DNA from: Methanomicrobiales archaeon
Lineage (GTDB): Archaea > Halobacteriota > Methanomicrobia > Methanomicrobiales > Methanoculleaceae
Length of the DNA: 5,776 nt
Assembly: GCA_012511245.1 (NCBI GenBank)
Contig: JAAZGM010000324.1
Coordinates: 1-5,776, forward strand
Reading direction: 5' to 3'
Of this stretch, positions 1-5,467 are shown piece after piece; positions within the stretch are counted from its first letter, which is position 1, and each line of letters opens with the position of its first letter. The notes beneath the pieces are model-generated. The model ran no database searches. It worked only from the letters and a program-made list of their open reading frames with translations, and was not told the origin of the DNA. Position numbers and translations under genes: made by a program.

Positions 1-14
1 GCCCAACCCCTATC

Positions 15-1193
15 ATGAACTACCGGTTCGCTGGTCGGATGGGGCGTGCCCCGGAGTCGTTCCTCGAAGAGCTCTTCCGGGTCTCGGCGGTGCCCGGGGT
101 GATATCGTTTGCGGGGGGCCTGCCGGGCTCGGCATACATCGACGTCGAGGGGATCCGGGAGGCGGCCCGCGAGGTCTTTGCCGACGAAGGGCGGACGGCG
201 CTCCAGTACACGACGACGGACGGCTATCTCCCCCTCCGGGAGTTCATCGCCGACCGTTACCGGAGACGGCTCGGCCTTCCGGCGACGCCTGAGGAGATCC
301 AGATCGTGAACGGCTCGCAGCAGTGCCTCGACCTCGTCGCGAAGATCTTCCTCGACCCGGGCGACGCCGTCGGGATGGAGCGGCCGGGCTACCTCGGGGC
401 GATCGAGGCTTTCTCCCTTTACGAGCCCGAATTTCATTCAGTTCCGCTCACCGAGGACGGGCCTGATCTTGCAGCGTTTGCGGCGCTCATCCGCGACCAT
501 GCGCCGAAGTTCTTCTACGGCATCCCGAACTCGCAGAACCCGTCGGGAAGGACGTATTCGGAAGGGAAGCGCCGCGCCGTCGCGGAGATCCTCGAAGGGA
601 CAGGCACGGTCTTCTACGAGGACGACGCCTTCGGGGAACTCTTCTTCGACGGAAAGCCGCGGTTGCCGGTGAAGCGCTATCTCCCTGACCAGACGGTGAT
701 CTCGGGGTCGTTCTCGAAGATCGTCGCGCCCGGCATGCGGATCGGCTGGATATACGCGCCGGCACCGATCCTCCGGGAGTTCAACGTCGCAAAGCAGGCG
801 GCCGACCTCCACTCGAACTTCCTCTGCCAGGTGATCCTCCACCGCTACCTCGCGACGCACGACCTCGATGCCCATGTCGCCCGGGTCTCGGCGGTCTACG
901 GGCGGCACTGTCGGCTGATGTGCGACCTCCTCGATGACCTGATGCCGCCGGGGATGACGCATACCACCCCCGAGGGCGGGATGTTCATGACTGCGGCGCT
1001 GCCGGAAGGCGTCTCGTCGATGGATGTCTTCTCCGAGGGGGTCGGGGAGGGTGTTGCGGTCCTCCCCGGTGTGCCGTTCTACGTGGGCGGCGGCGGGGAG
1101 GATACGATCCGGCTGAACTTCTCGGCGGCGAACGAGGAGGAGATCGTCGAGGGGATGCACCGGCTCGCCCGGGTGGTGCGGCGGCTCGTGTAG
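15..1193 (+). CDS. PLP-dependent aminotransferase, class I/II (fold type I, 2-aminoadipate/aromatic type)
   Basis: A cytosolic enzyme expected to move an amino group between an amino acid and a 2-oxo acid using pyridoxal phosphate. At 392 residues it has the usual length for the family. Visible motifs: the N-terminal FAGGLP stretch (32-37), the Y-TTTDGYLPLR segment (65-75), NGSQQ (99-103) contacting the cofactor phosphate, the QNPSG motif (174-178), the DDAF motif with D203 in the position that binds the pyridine nitrogen, GSFSK with the Schiff-base lysine K235, and IRLNFS (365-370) with R366 as the likely substrate-carboxylate arginine. The pattern fits the LysN / kynurenine aminotransferase II / MocR-like subgroup; substrate cannot be read from sequence. 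F206 stands where aspartate aminotransferase has a tyrosine. No Shine-Dalgarno site is visible in the 14 bases before the ATG. Another frame (1-18) ends in TGA overlapping this ATG as ATGA, so translational coupling to an upstream gene is possible but unproven. Composition matches the GC-rich host region. Confidence 0.93.
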   Translation: MNYRFAGRMGRAPESFLEELFRVSAVPGVISFAGGLPGSAYIDVEGIREAAREVFADEGRTALQYTTTDGYLPLREFIADRYRRRLGLPATPEEIQIVNGSQQCLDLVAKIFLDPGDAVGMERPGYLGAIEAFSLYEPEFHSVPLTEDGPDLAAFAALIRDHAPKFFYGIPNSQNPSGRTYSEGKRRAVAEILEGTGTVFYEDDAFGELFFDGKPRLPVKRYLPDQTVISGSFSKIVAPGMRIGWIYAPAPILREFNVAKQAADLHSNFLCQVILHRYLATHDLDAHVARVSAVYGRHCRLMCDLLDDLMPPGMTHTTPEGGMFMTAALPEGVSSMDVFSEGVGEGVAVLPGVPFYVGGGGEDTIRLNFSAANEEEIVEGMHRLARVVRRLV

Positions 1194-1213
1194 CCGCCCC
1201 CTCAGTACCCGGC

Positions 1214-1224
1214 GTTTACTCTTC
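1214..1224 (+). terminator. possible pyrimidine-rich archaeal terminator
   Basis: The run TTTACTCTTCT lies 20 bases after the aminotransferase stop codon. Archaeal RNA polymerase often stops at short T-rich tracts without a hairpin, so this could end that transcript. No strong hairpin precedes it and the tract is interrupted by A and C, so the call is weak. Confidence 0.2.
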
Positions 1225-1286
1225 TAAGGCCGAGACACCGGGGGAGCGGATCGGAAAACCGGCCTTGAACATTCCCGGACGATTTG

Positions 1287-1300
1287 AAAATATTTATATA
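1287..1300 (+). promoter_or_regulatory. BRE/TATA promoter of the decarboxylase-SDR operon
   Basis: A textbook archaeal TATA box, TTTATATA, sits at 1293-1300 with a purine-rich GAAAAT just upstream that fits a TFB recognition element. It stands out in an AT-rich stretch (about 1281-1315) inside otherwise GC-rich DNA. By normal spacing, transcription would start near 1320-1326, giving a leader of about 40 bases before the ATG at 1365. This separates the downstream pair from the aminotransferase gene as an independent transcription unit. Confidence 0.75.
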
Positions 1301-1350
1301 TGCCATTATAGATTCAGTTCATTGCTATACTTCTCGTATTTACTGATCAG

Positions 1351-1359
1351 GGTGAGGAG
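1351..1359 (+). promoter_or_regulatory. Shine-Dalgarno site of the decarboxylase-family gene
   Basis: GGTGAGGAG ends five bases before the ATG at 1365 and contains both GGTGA and GAGGAG, each complementary to part of the archaeal 16S 3' tail. It supports the ATG at 1365 as the start; the next in-frame ATG (codon 14) has no comparable site. Confidence 0.65.
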
Positions 1360-1364
1360 AGCGG

Positions 1365-2189
1365 ATGCGGATAACTGATAAGGAAGATGGACTGACCCAC
1401 CGGATGCCTGCCCATATACTCGGGTGGGATCCGTCGCAGTGTGGGGTATGCCCCTATGACGATGTCACCAGCATAGCGATCATGTACCGGACCGAGATGG
1501 AGCGGCTCCGCGCTCTCATCCCGGAGGAGTTCGAGGTGACCCAACCGGCGGTCGCGATTGTGTACCAGAAGTGCAACGGGGTCCAGTGGATGGGCGGCGC
1601 CGGGTACTCGCTGGTCGCCGTCTCGACCCCGGTCCGGTACCTTGAGGCCGGCGATCCCCTGGAGGGGATGTTTCATCACGTGCTCTGGGAGGACAAGGCC
1701 GCCCCGATCCTTGGAGGGCGCGAGGAGGCCGGGATGCCCAAGGTCTGGGCGGACATCCCGGAATACCGGAGGATGAACGGGAACCTCTCGGTAAACGTCA
1801 GCCACGAGGGGCGTACGTTCCTGGAGGTGGAACTCGCCGAGGTCCGCCCGTTCACCCCGGCGGAGATCGCGGAGATGAACGAGAACCATGGCCGTCTCGT
1901 CCAGTTCGGGTGGAGGTACATCCCGAAGATCGGTCCGTTCCCGGGTGCCGCTCTCTCGGAGGCCACGTACTACCCGGTCGATAACGAGTACGTATCGGGC
2001 TCTGTATGCACCGGGAGCGTGGCATGGACCGCCCTGAAACCGGAGCAGCACCCGATGCAGTTCGCCATCATCGGAGCACTGGCCTCTCTTCCCGTTCTCG
2101 AATACTTCGCAGGATCGATAAAGAGAGGAAGATCCTGGATGCGCATGGATCTCGCACGCTCGCTTCCGCAGGTGATCTATCATGACTGA
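1365..2189 (+). CDS. acetoacetate decarboxylase (ADC) family protein
   Basis: The 274-residue protein matches the ADC superfamily in length and in its core signature GREEAGMPKVWAD (118-130). K126 aligns with the Schiff-base lysine (Lys115) of the clostridial enzyme, which decarboxylates acetoacetate to acetone and CO2. The clostridial signature carries two adjacent lysines (PKK), the second lowering the pKa of the first; here the second is V127. The glutamate of the G-x-Y-x-E active-site segment also seems absent (GAGYSLVAVS, 78-87), although that alignment is by eye. In known superfamily members such differences go with other Schiff-base chemistry, such as aldol condensation or dehydration, so the reaction should not be assumed to be acetoacetate decarboxylation. 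A Cys-x-x-Cys (C26, C29) near the N-terminus is noticeable but of unknown meaning. The stop overlaps the next gene by 8 bases, so the two are co-translated. Probably cytosolic: no signal peptide or membrane segment is visible. Confidence 0.87.
   Translation: MRITDKEDGLTHRMPAHILGWDPSQCGVCPYDDVTSIAIMYRTEMERLRALIPEEFEVTQPAVAIVYQKCNGVQWMGGAGYSLVAVSTPVRYLEAGDPLEGMFHHVLWEDKAAPILGGREEAGMPKVWADIPEYRRMNGNLSVNVSHEGRTFLEVELAEVRPFTPAEIAEMNENHGRLVQFGWRYIPKIGPFPGAALSEATYYPVDNEYVSGSVCTGSVAWTALKPEQHPMQFAIIGALASLPVLEYFAGSIKRGRSWMRMDLARSLPQVIYHD
2170..2177 (+). promoter_or_regulatory. Shine-Dalgarno site of the SDR gene
   Basis: AGGTGATC, an eight-base match to the complement of the archaeal 16S 3' end, lies four bases before the ATG at 2182 and inside the last codons of the preceding gene. 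It fixes the SDR start and indicates efficient coupled translation. Confidence 0.8.
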
Positions 2190-2967
2190 TGCGTTCAGGG
2201 GAAGTGTTGCGATTGTGACCGGGGGTACCTCCGGTATCGGCCTTGGGTTGTGCGAAGAGCTGCTGAGGCGCGGGGCTTATGTCTATGTCGTCGGCAGCAG
2301 GGAGTCGAGCGTCGCAAAGGCGAGAGAGCAGTTTTCACGCTACCCGAATGCCCGGTATGCCGTCGTCGACGTGAAGGAGAACGCCGCCGTGGAGAAGGTG
2401 GTCGGCGACTGCGTCGCGGAGTTCGGCCGCCTGGACTATATGTTCAACAACGCAGGGATAAGCCAGAGCTTCCCGTACGAGAGGGCCACCCTTGAGGTAT
2501 GGAAGGATATGATCGATACCAACCTCTGGGGGGTGATCTACGGGGTGAATGCGGCGCTCGGAGTCATGAAGGGGCAGGGCAGCGGCCAGATCGTCAATAC
2601 GTCGTCGTTTGCCGCACTTTTCTGCACCCCGTACCAGCCGGTCTATGCCACCACGAAGAGCGCGGTCATCGCGCTGACCCGATCTCTCCGCTACGAATAC
2701 GAGCCGCAGAACATCATATTCACCGTAATATGCCCGGGAAATGTCGCGACCCCGATCTTCCAGGGAGAGATCCCTCCGGACGCGATCACGGTGGATGAGG
2801 CCGTCCGGATCATCCTTGACGGTGTCTCGAAGAAGGAGTTGATGATCGTCTTCCCCGAGTACTATGCGAACCTCTATGAGATGTGCAAAGACCCGGCGGT
2901 GTCGGATAAGGCCATGAAGATGCATGCGGCGGAGAAGAGGGAGCATTTCCGACAATCTCCGGAGTAA
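2182..2967 (+). CDS. short-chain dehydrogenase/reductase (classical SDR)
   Basis: A 261-residue classical SDR that would interconvert a carbonyl and an alcohol with a nicotinamide cofactor. The Rossmann glycine motif TGGTSGIG is at 13-20, the NNAG motif at 89-92, N114 is in the expected catalytic position, and S142, Y155 and K159 form the catalytic set (YATTK at 155-159). The PG motif follows at 185-186. After the second beta strand the sequence is GSR (38-40); an arginine here and no acidic residue suggests preference for NADP(H), which is an inference. The C-terminal segment (about 200-261) is rich in charged and aromatic residues and is likely substrate-specific. It shares an operon with the ADC-family gene through an ATGACTGA overlap. 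The natural guess is that it acts on that enzyme's product or substrate, for example a ketone, but nothing in the sequence identifies the compound. Confidence 0.92.
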   Translation: MTDAFRGSVAIVTGGTSGIGLGLCEELLRRGAYVYVVGSRESSVAKAREQFSRYPNARYAVVDVKENAAVEKVVGDCVAEFGRLDYMFNNAGISQSFPYERATLEVWKDMIDTNLWGVIYGVNAALGVMKGQGSGQIVNTSSFAALFCTPYQPVYATTKSAVIALTRSLRYEYEPQNIIFTVICPGNVATPIFQGEIPPDAITVDEAVRIILDGVSKKELMIVFPEYYANLYEMCKDPAVSDKAMKMHAAEKREHFRQSPE

Positions 2968-2986
2968 CCGGCAATAACAGAGCCGG
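2968..2986 (+). terminator. small hairpin directly after the SDR stop codon
   Basis: CCGGC (2968-2972) and GCCGG (2982-2986) form a perfect five-base-pair stem with a nine-base loop, starting one base after the TAA. No T tract follows, so it may only protect the 3' end or be chance in GC-rich DNA. The remaining 2987-3118, between two convergent genes, shows no gene or T-rich stop signal that I can support. Confidence 0.2.
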
Positions 2987-3118
2987 GGTTGTGCCTTTCG
3001 CAGGCGCTGTGAAGGCCGAACTATCCGGACGGATGGAGGCGCACGTGAGAGAGGCTGGATCGCGGGATACGCGAAGGTGTGGACGCGAGCGCCAGGAGAT
3101 CTCCGCCGTGACGGCCAA

Positions 3119-3604
3119 TTATCCAGGCCGGCAGGGCTTGCCGGGGCCGGGATTCCGCTCCACCTGGACGAGCATCAGCACCGCATCCTTGCCGCCGATG
3201 GCCCCCGACCGATGGCCCCGGCGCCCCTGTTCGTCGGGCCGGGTGTTCTGGTCGTTTCCGAACGAGAGGTCGCCTGGCCCCATCTCCACGCGGGTGCCGT
3301 CCATCGTCTCGACGAACCAGCGGCCTGAGAGGGGCACGATCCACTGCGGTTCCGGGTTTTCGTGCCACTCGCCGATCCAGCCTGCGGGGAGGACGAGGAT
3401 GATCACGCGGCGGGCCGGGCCGCCGGGTCTCCCGATCCACGACGGCGCGGCCCCCTCCGATACGCTCGCGAGATCGAAGTCGTTGAGCCGACAGCGGTCC
3501 TGGCGGCTCACGCCGTTCTCGTCGGTCCAGACGTGCCAGTAGGGGACTTCAGGGTGGTCCGGGTTCTGGTCTCGCTTCATGCTCCCCATCTTCGGGCCTG
3601 GCAT
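3119..3604 (-). CDS. cupin-domain protein
   Basis: A 161-residue single-domain cupin of unknown function. The beta-barrel signature is present: GEWHENPEPQWIVPLSGRW (78-96) corresponds to the first cupin motif, and MGPGDLSFG (108-116) followed by GHRSGAIGG (130-138) to the second. H81 and H131 are conserved candidate metal or ligand contacts, but the first motif lacks the usual second histidine (N83) and has Q87 where glutamate is common, so metal binding may be weak or altered. A similar pattern occurs in small cupins with a GHRS motif. The ATG at 3604 is chosen because AGAGG (3611-3615 on the minus strand) precedes it by six bases; a TTG directly before it and ATGs at codons 6 and 9 are alternatives. 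The gene converges on the SDR operon. Its leader contains a strong inverted repeat (3642-3670). Confidence 0.8.
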   Translation of the reverse strand: MPGPKMGSMKRDQNPDHPEVPYWHVWTDENGVSRQDRCRLNDFDLASVSEGAAPSWIGRPGGPARRVIILVLPAGWIGEWHENPEPQWIVPLSGRWFVETMDGTRVEMGPGDLSFGNDQNTRPDEQGRRGHRSGAIGGKDAVLMLVQVERNPGPGKPCRPG

Positions 3605-3610
3605 CAAATA

Positions 3611-3616
3611 CCTCTA
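3611..3616 (-). promoter_or_regulatory. Shine-Dalgarno site of the cupin gene
   Basis: On the minus strand TAGAGG lies six bases upstream of the ATG at 3604. It favours this start over the later ATG at codon 9, whose GGGGAG is only two bases away from it and so poorly spaced. Confidence 0.5.
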
Positions 3617-3641
3617 GCATCGGGGGTTGCGGCAGAGAACA

Positions 3642-3670
3642 GTTGCCGGCTCGGGTTTTTCCCCGGCAAC
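3642..3670. repeat. perfect 8-bp inverted repeat in the cupin leader
   Basis: GTTGCCGG (3642-3649) and CCGGCAAC (3663-3670) are perfect inverted copies separated by 13 bases. As minus-strand RNA the stem can be lengthened by a GG/CC pair closing an AAAAA loop, with a CGAG bulge. It starts 38 bases upstream of the cupin ATG, either at the predicted transcription start or in the leader. It could be an operator for a dimeric repressor or an RNA hairpin; the sequence alone does not decide. Confidence 0.5.
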
Positions 3671-3686
3671 GTGTCCGGGCGTCGGG

Positions 3687-3696
3687 CTTATTACAT
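3687..3696 (+). promoter_or_regulatory. candidate TATA element between the cupin gene and tRNA-Leu
   Basis: CTTATTACAT is the best AT-rich element upstream of the tRNA. Normal spacing would start transcription near 3717, about 11 bases before the tRNA, at the sequence ATGGCAC. Read on the other strand, the same element (TGTAATAAG) could serve the divergent cupin gene. Neither match is close to the consensus. Confidence 0.3.
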
Positions 3697-3727
3697 GCGA
3701 TGAAGAATAAGTAATGGCACTTTTCGA

Positions 3728-3812
3728 GCGAGGGTAGCCAAGCCCGGCCAAAGGCGGTGGACTTAAGATCCACTCCCGCAGGGGTCCGTGGGTTCGAATC
3801 CCACCCCTCGCA
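3728..3812 (+). tRNA. tRNA-Leu (anticodon UAA)
   Basis: An 85-base gene folds fully by eye. The acceptor stem is GCGAGGG (3728-3734) with CCCTCGC (3805-3811), followed by discriminator A at 3812, as expected for leucine tRNAs. The anticodon stem is GTGGA/TCCAC (3757-3761 and 3769-3773) with loop CTTAAGA, placing the anticodon TAA at 3764-3766. The long type II variable arm (3774-3787) contains a CCC/GGG stem, which excludes most other amino acids and fits leucine. The T arm is GTGGG-TTCGAAT-CCCAC (3788-3804). CCA is not encoded. No intron is seen. The AT-rich accessory block begins about 300 bases downstream, and tRNA 3' ends are common integration sites. Confidence 0.97.
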
Positions 3813-3820
3813 TCAGAACT

Positions 3821-3862
3821 TTCGGTTTAAATCTCTTTCGTTTATCTCATTCACTAACCGAA
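3821..3862 (+). terminator. T-rich tract and weak inverted repeat after tRNA-Leu
   Basis: Just after the tRNA come several short T runs (3820-3822, 3826-3828, 3836-3838, 3841-3843), plausible stop signals for archaeal RNA polymerase. TTCGGTT (3821-3827) and AACCGAA (3856-3862) form a seven-base-pair inverted repeat around a 28-base loop. Confidence 0.35.
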
Positions 3863-3923
3863 GATAACGCGTGAAACATGCGGCAAACGTTTCGGACAAC
3901 TCTTTGCATCAAGGTAAGGGTGA

Positions 3924-4088
3924 GCTGCCGACCACTCGATCGTAAGGAGCATGAAACCCGCCCTACTCTACGAGTCACCGTTCACGGACATCACGCCGCA
4001 GGAACCGGAGGGTCTGTTCAGATCGGCTGAGATGGATGGACTAATCCAGGTGCTCGAGGCCGTGCGGGCGGCGGCTGTGGCAGGGTAA
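3924..4088 (+). pseudogene. C-terminal remnant of a type I restriction R-subunit-like helicase
   Basis: An open frame runs from just after a TGA (3921-3923) to a TAA (4086-4088); an internal ATG at 3951 would give 45 residues. The core PALLYESPFTDITPQEPEGL, followed by an acidic helix with DGLIQVLEAVRAAAVA, matches from memory the last segment of HsdR-like DEAD/DEAH helicase subunits, which typically end with LYESPFTD, then P-x-GP, then a short helix with VRA. The rest of an HsdR (roughly 900 residues or more) is missing: the sequence upstream to the tRNA shows no related coding in any frame. AAGGAG lies only one base before the ATG, too close for a good ribosome site, so a working mini-gene is unlikely. 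Composition is GC-rich like the host and unlike the AT-rich DNA that follows. I read it as debris of a restriction system deleted next to the tRNA. Confidence 0.6.
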
Positions 4089-4103
4089 CTCGGTTGCCCG
4101 CCA

Positions 4104-4118
4104 AATGCGCACTGCATT
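4104..4118 (-). terminator. weak hairpin downstream of the coiled-coil gene
   Basis: AATGC (4104-4108) and GCATT (4114-4118) form a five-base-pair stem with a five-base loop, 18 bases past the stop of the minus-strand coiled-coil gene. No T tract follows on that strand, so its role in termination is doubtful. Confidence 0.15.
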
Positions 4119-4135
4119 GCGGTACGCTCATGAGA

Positions 4136-5050
4136 TCAATATCCTAGTTTTGCATCGATTTCTGATATCCATTCATTTATCTGATCGAGCGTGTTCTTAA
4201 TATCCTCAATTCGGTCATTCTCTTCATCAATCCATCCCTCAACACGATCTCGGTAACTATCTGACCATGCTGAATCTCTCTTCATCTCAAGTTCCCATAG
4301 ATGCCTTTTTTTATGCTCCAGAACACCCCCAAGGTGTTCGAGACGATCTTCCAATTTGGACCTATTTTCTCTCATCCGCTCTTCCCATGCTTCTTTTTGA
4401 GCTAACCGTTCATTTCTTTCCTTTTGACGCTGCTCCCAAGCTGCTTGCTGCTCAGCACGGTATTTCTCAACTGCAATATCCCTTGCCTTTTTCCAATCCT
4501 CCCACTCCACACTTAAACTCTCAGATGCACGCGTAAGAGCCTGAAAAGCTTCATCCTTATCCCCCCTGATCATCTGGCCTTTATTCTTGGTAAGATACGC
4601 CCATCCCTCTTTCAGTGACTTGCTACAAGATATGAGTTCACCCTTCCGCTCATCGATCGGGCCAAATATCGAGTTAGCGAGCGCAGATATGGCAATTGAA
4701 AGTCCTCCCGTAGAGATGGCAAGAAACAATTTATCCAGTTCTGATGACGGAGTCGCGTTCGAAGCAAGATTTTGTATTACCTCTAAGTGGTACTCAGATT
4801 TGCTCACTCTTGCAGCGAATTCTTCCTTGGCTCTTTGTTGAGATTCTTTTACTTTTTCAACAATCGATTGAAAGCGATTCCATGCCAACTGTCTTTCCTT
4901 GGGAGATGGAAATTTTGAACCCTTAAAAGCTTGGCCTACGCTCTTGATTTCACTCCATACCTCTTTCCATCTTTTATTATCGCTTTCAGCCTCACAAATC
5001 AGATTCTCTAAAGAGTTCAATAAGGCGACAATTTCTGACCCGTCCCACAT
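4136..5050 (-). CDS. coiled-coil protein with one hydrophobic segment, DUF349-like N-terminus
   Basis: A 304-residue protein of unknown function. Residues 1-88 are helical and carry W-x(3)-W, then KSVGQAFKGSKFPSPKERQ, then WNRFQSIVEKVKE. This resembles the DUF349 repeat pattern (tryptophan, 'G-x-x-P', then 'W-x-RF'), judged by eye. Residues 107-129 (LFLAISTGGLSIAISALANS and following) form one hydrophobic stretch that could cross or dip into a membrane. Residues about 160-250 and 270-303 are highly charged Glu/Lys/Arg/Gln-rich helices of coiled-coil character. Thirteen tryptophans are spread along the chain (for example 183, 186, 205, 222, 252, 262, 273, 294), which is unusual for a coiled coil. 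The ATG at 5050 is preceded on the minus strand by GAGGGT with a four-base spacer. AT-richness and relaxed codon use contrast with the genes left of 4100 and suggest horizontal origin. No enzymatic motif is visible. Confidence 0.85.
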   Translation of the reverse strand: MWDGSEIVALLNSLENLICEAESDNKRWKEVWSEIKSVGQAFKGSKFPSPKERQLAWNRFQSIVEKVKESQQRAKEEFAARVSKSEYHLEVIQNLASNATPSSELDKLFLAISTGGLSIAISALANSIFGPIDERKGELISCSKSLKEGWAYLTKNKGQMIRGDKDEAFQALTRASESLSVEWEDWKKARDIAVEKYRAEQQAAWEQRQKERNERLAQKEAWEERMRENRSKLEDRLEHLGGVLEHKKRHLWELEMKRDSAWSDSYRDRVEGWIDEENDRIEDIKNTLDQINEWISEIDAKLGY

Positions 5051-5110
5051 AATTACCCTCTACCCTTTACCTCACCGGATAATCAGCAGATTACTATGCG
5101 AAAGTTCTTA

Positions 5111-5127
5111 ATTGTTTTTTATTTTCA
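5111..5127 (-). promoter_or_regulatory. candidate promoter of the coiled-coil gene
   Basis: On the minus strand this reads as a TGAAAATAAAAAACAAT stretch, an A/T-rich element with a GAAAA-like upstream part. Start of transcription would fall near 5090, leaving a leader of about 40 bases. It is plausible by position but not a consensus TATA box. Confidence 0.35.
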
Positions 5128-5184
5128 GAGGGGTTGCGCACGTATGATCCCGACATGAAAGATGCCATATTCGCGATTTCCTCT

Positions 5185-5449
5185 GGGCAAACATCACTTT
5201 AACTGAGGTTGCCCTCCTCCGCCCTTGGTCGCCCCCCAAGGGGGGCAGTCCATGGCGATAGCCCGTAGCCAAAGGTTACTTTACCAATGGAGTCAGGCTT
5301 GGTTTCTCTGCAAAATCAACCAACAGCCGCGAGCGAGTGAGAGCGTTCAGGGGCACCTGACACGAAAAAAGCAGGGCGGTGGTCCGAAGCGAGCATCGCA
5401 AGCAAAAGTTGGCTCTACCATCCCACGCGTTCGGATGGAAAAGGCTTGC
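5185..5449. other. non-coding segment dense in perfect inverted repeats (candidate structured RNA)
   Basis: The stretch 5051-5467 holds no convincing gene; the longest open frame (5225-5476) has a protein composition unlike any real gene here. It does hold several exact inverted repeats. GGGCAA (5185-5190) pairs TTGCCC (5209-5214). GCCCCCC (5231-5237) pairs GGGGGGC (5240-5246). GTCAGG (5292-5297) pairs CCTGAC (5356-5361). GCGA (5389-5392) pairs TCGC (5396-5399). GCAAGC (5398-5403) pairs GCTTGC (5444-5449), and nested inside it CCATCC (5418-5423) pairs GGATGG (5433-5438). The segment is GC-richer than the genes on either side. It could be a structured RNA on either strand, the terminator region of the small membrane gene (a T6 run lies at 5365-5370 on the minus strand), or the remains of a mobile element. 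I recognise no known RNA family. Confidence 0.3.
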
Positions 5450-5467
5450 TTACTGATAATGGTGTCA

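Noticed and set aside
438..1160. Minus-strand open frame of 240 codons within the aminotransferase gene
   Set aside because: Low-complexity Arg/Asp/Val-rich translation and complete overlap with a well-supported enzyme gene; antisense shadow.
1347..2183. Minus-strand open frame of 278 codons opposite the ADC-family gene
   Set aside because: The plus-strand frame carries the ADC active-site signature, ribosome site and promoter; the antisense frame has no recognisable motif.
3128..3144. Hairpin CCGGCA/TGCCGG near the end of the cupin gene
   Set aside because: It lies inside the coding sequence in very GC-rich DNA with no T tract, so a terminator role is not supported.
2991..3542. Plus-strand open frame of 183 codons opposite the cupin gene
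   Set aside because: Its composition (many Arg, Pro, Ser) is typical of an antisense shadow in GC-rich DNA, while the minus-strand frame shows clear cupin motifs.
5156..5203. Tiny frame reading MKDAIFAISSGQTSL, faintly like the start of MnmE-type GTPases
   Set aside because: Only 15 codons, no continuation in any frame, and MnmE is not expected in a methanogen; similarity is likely chance.
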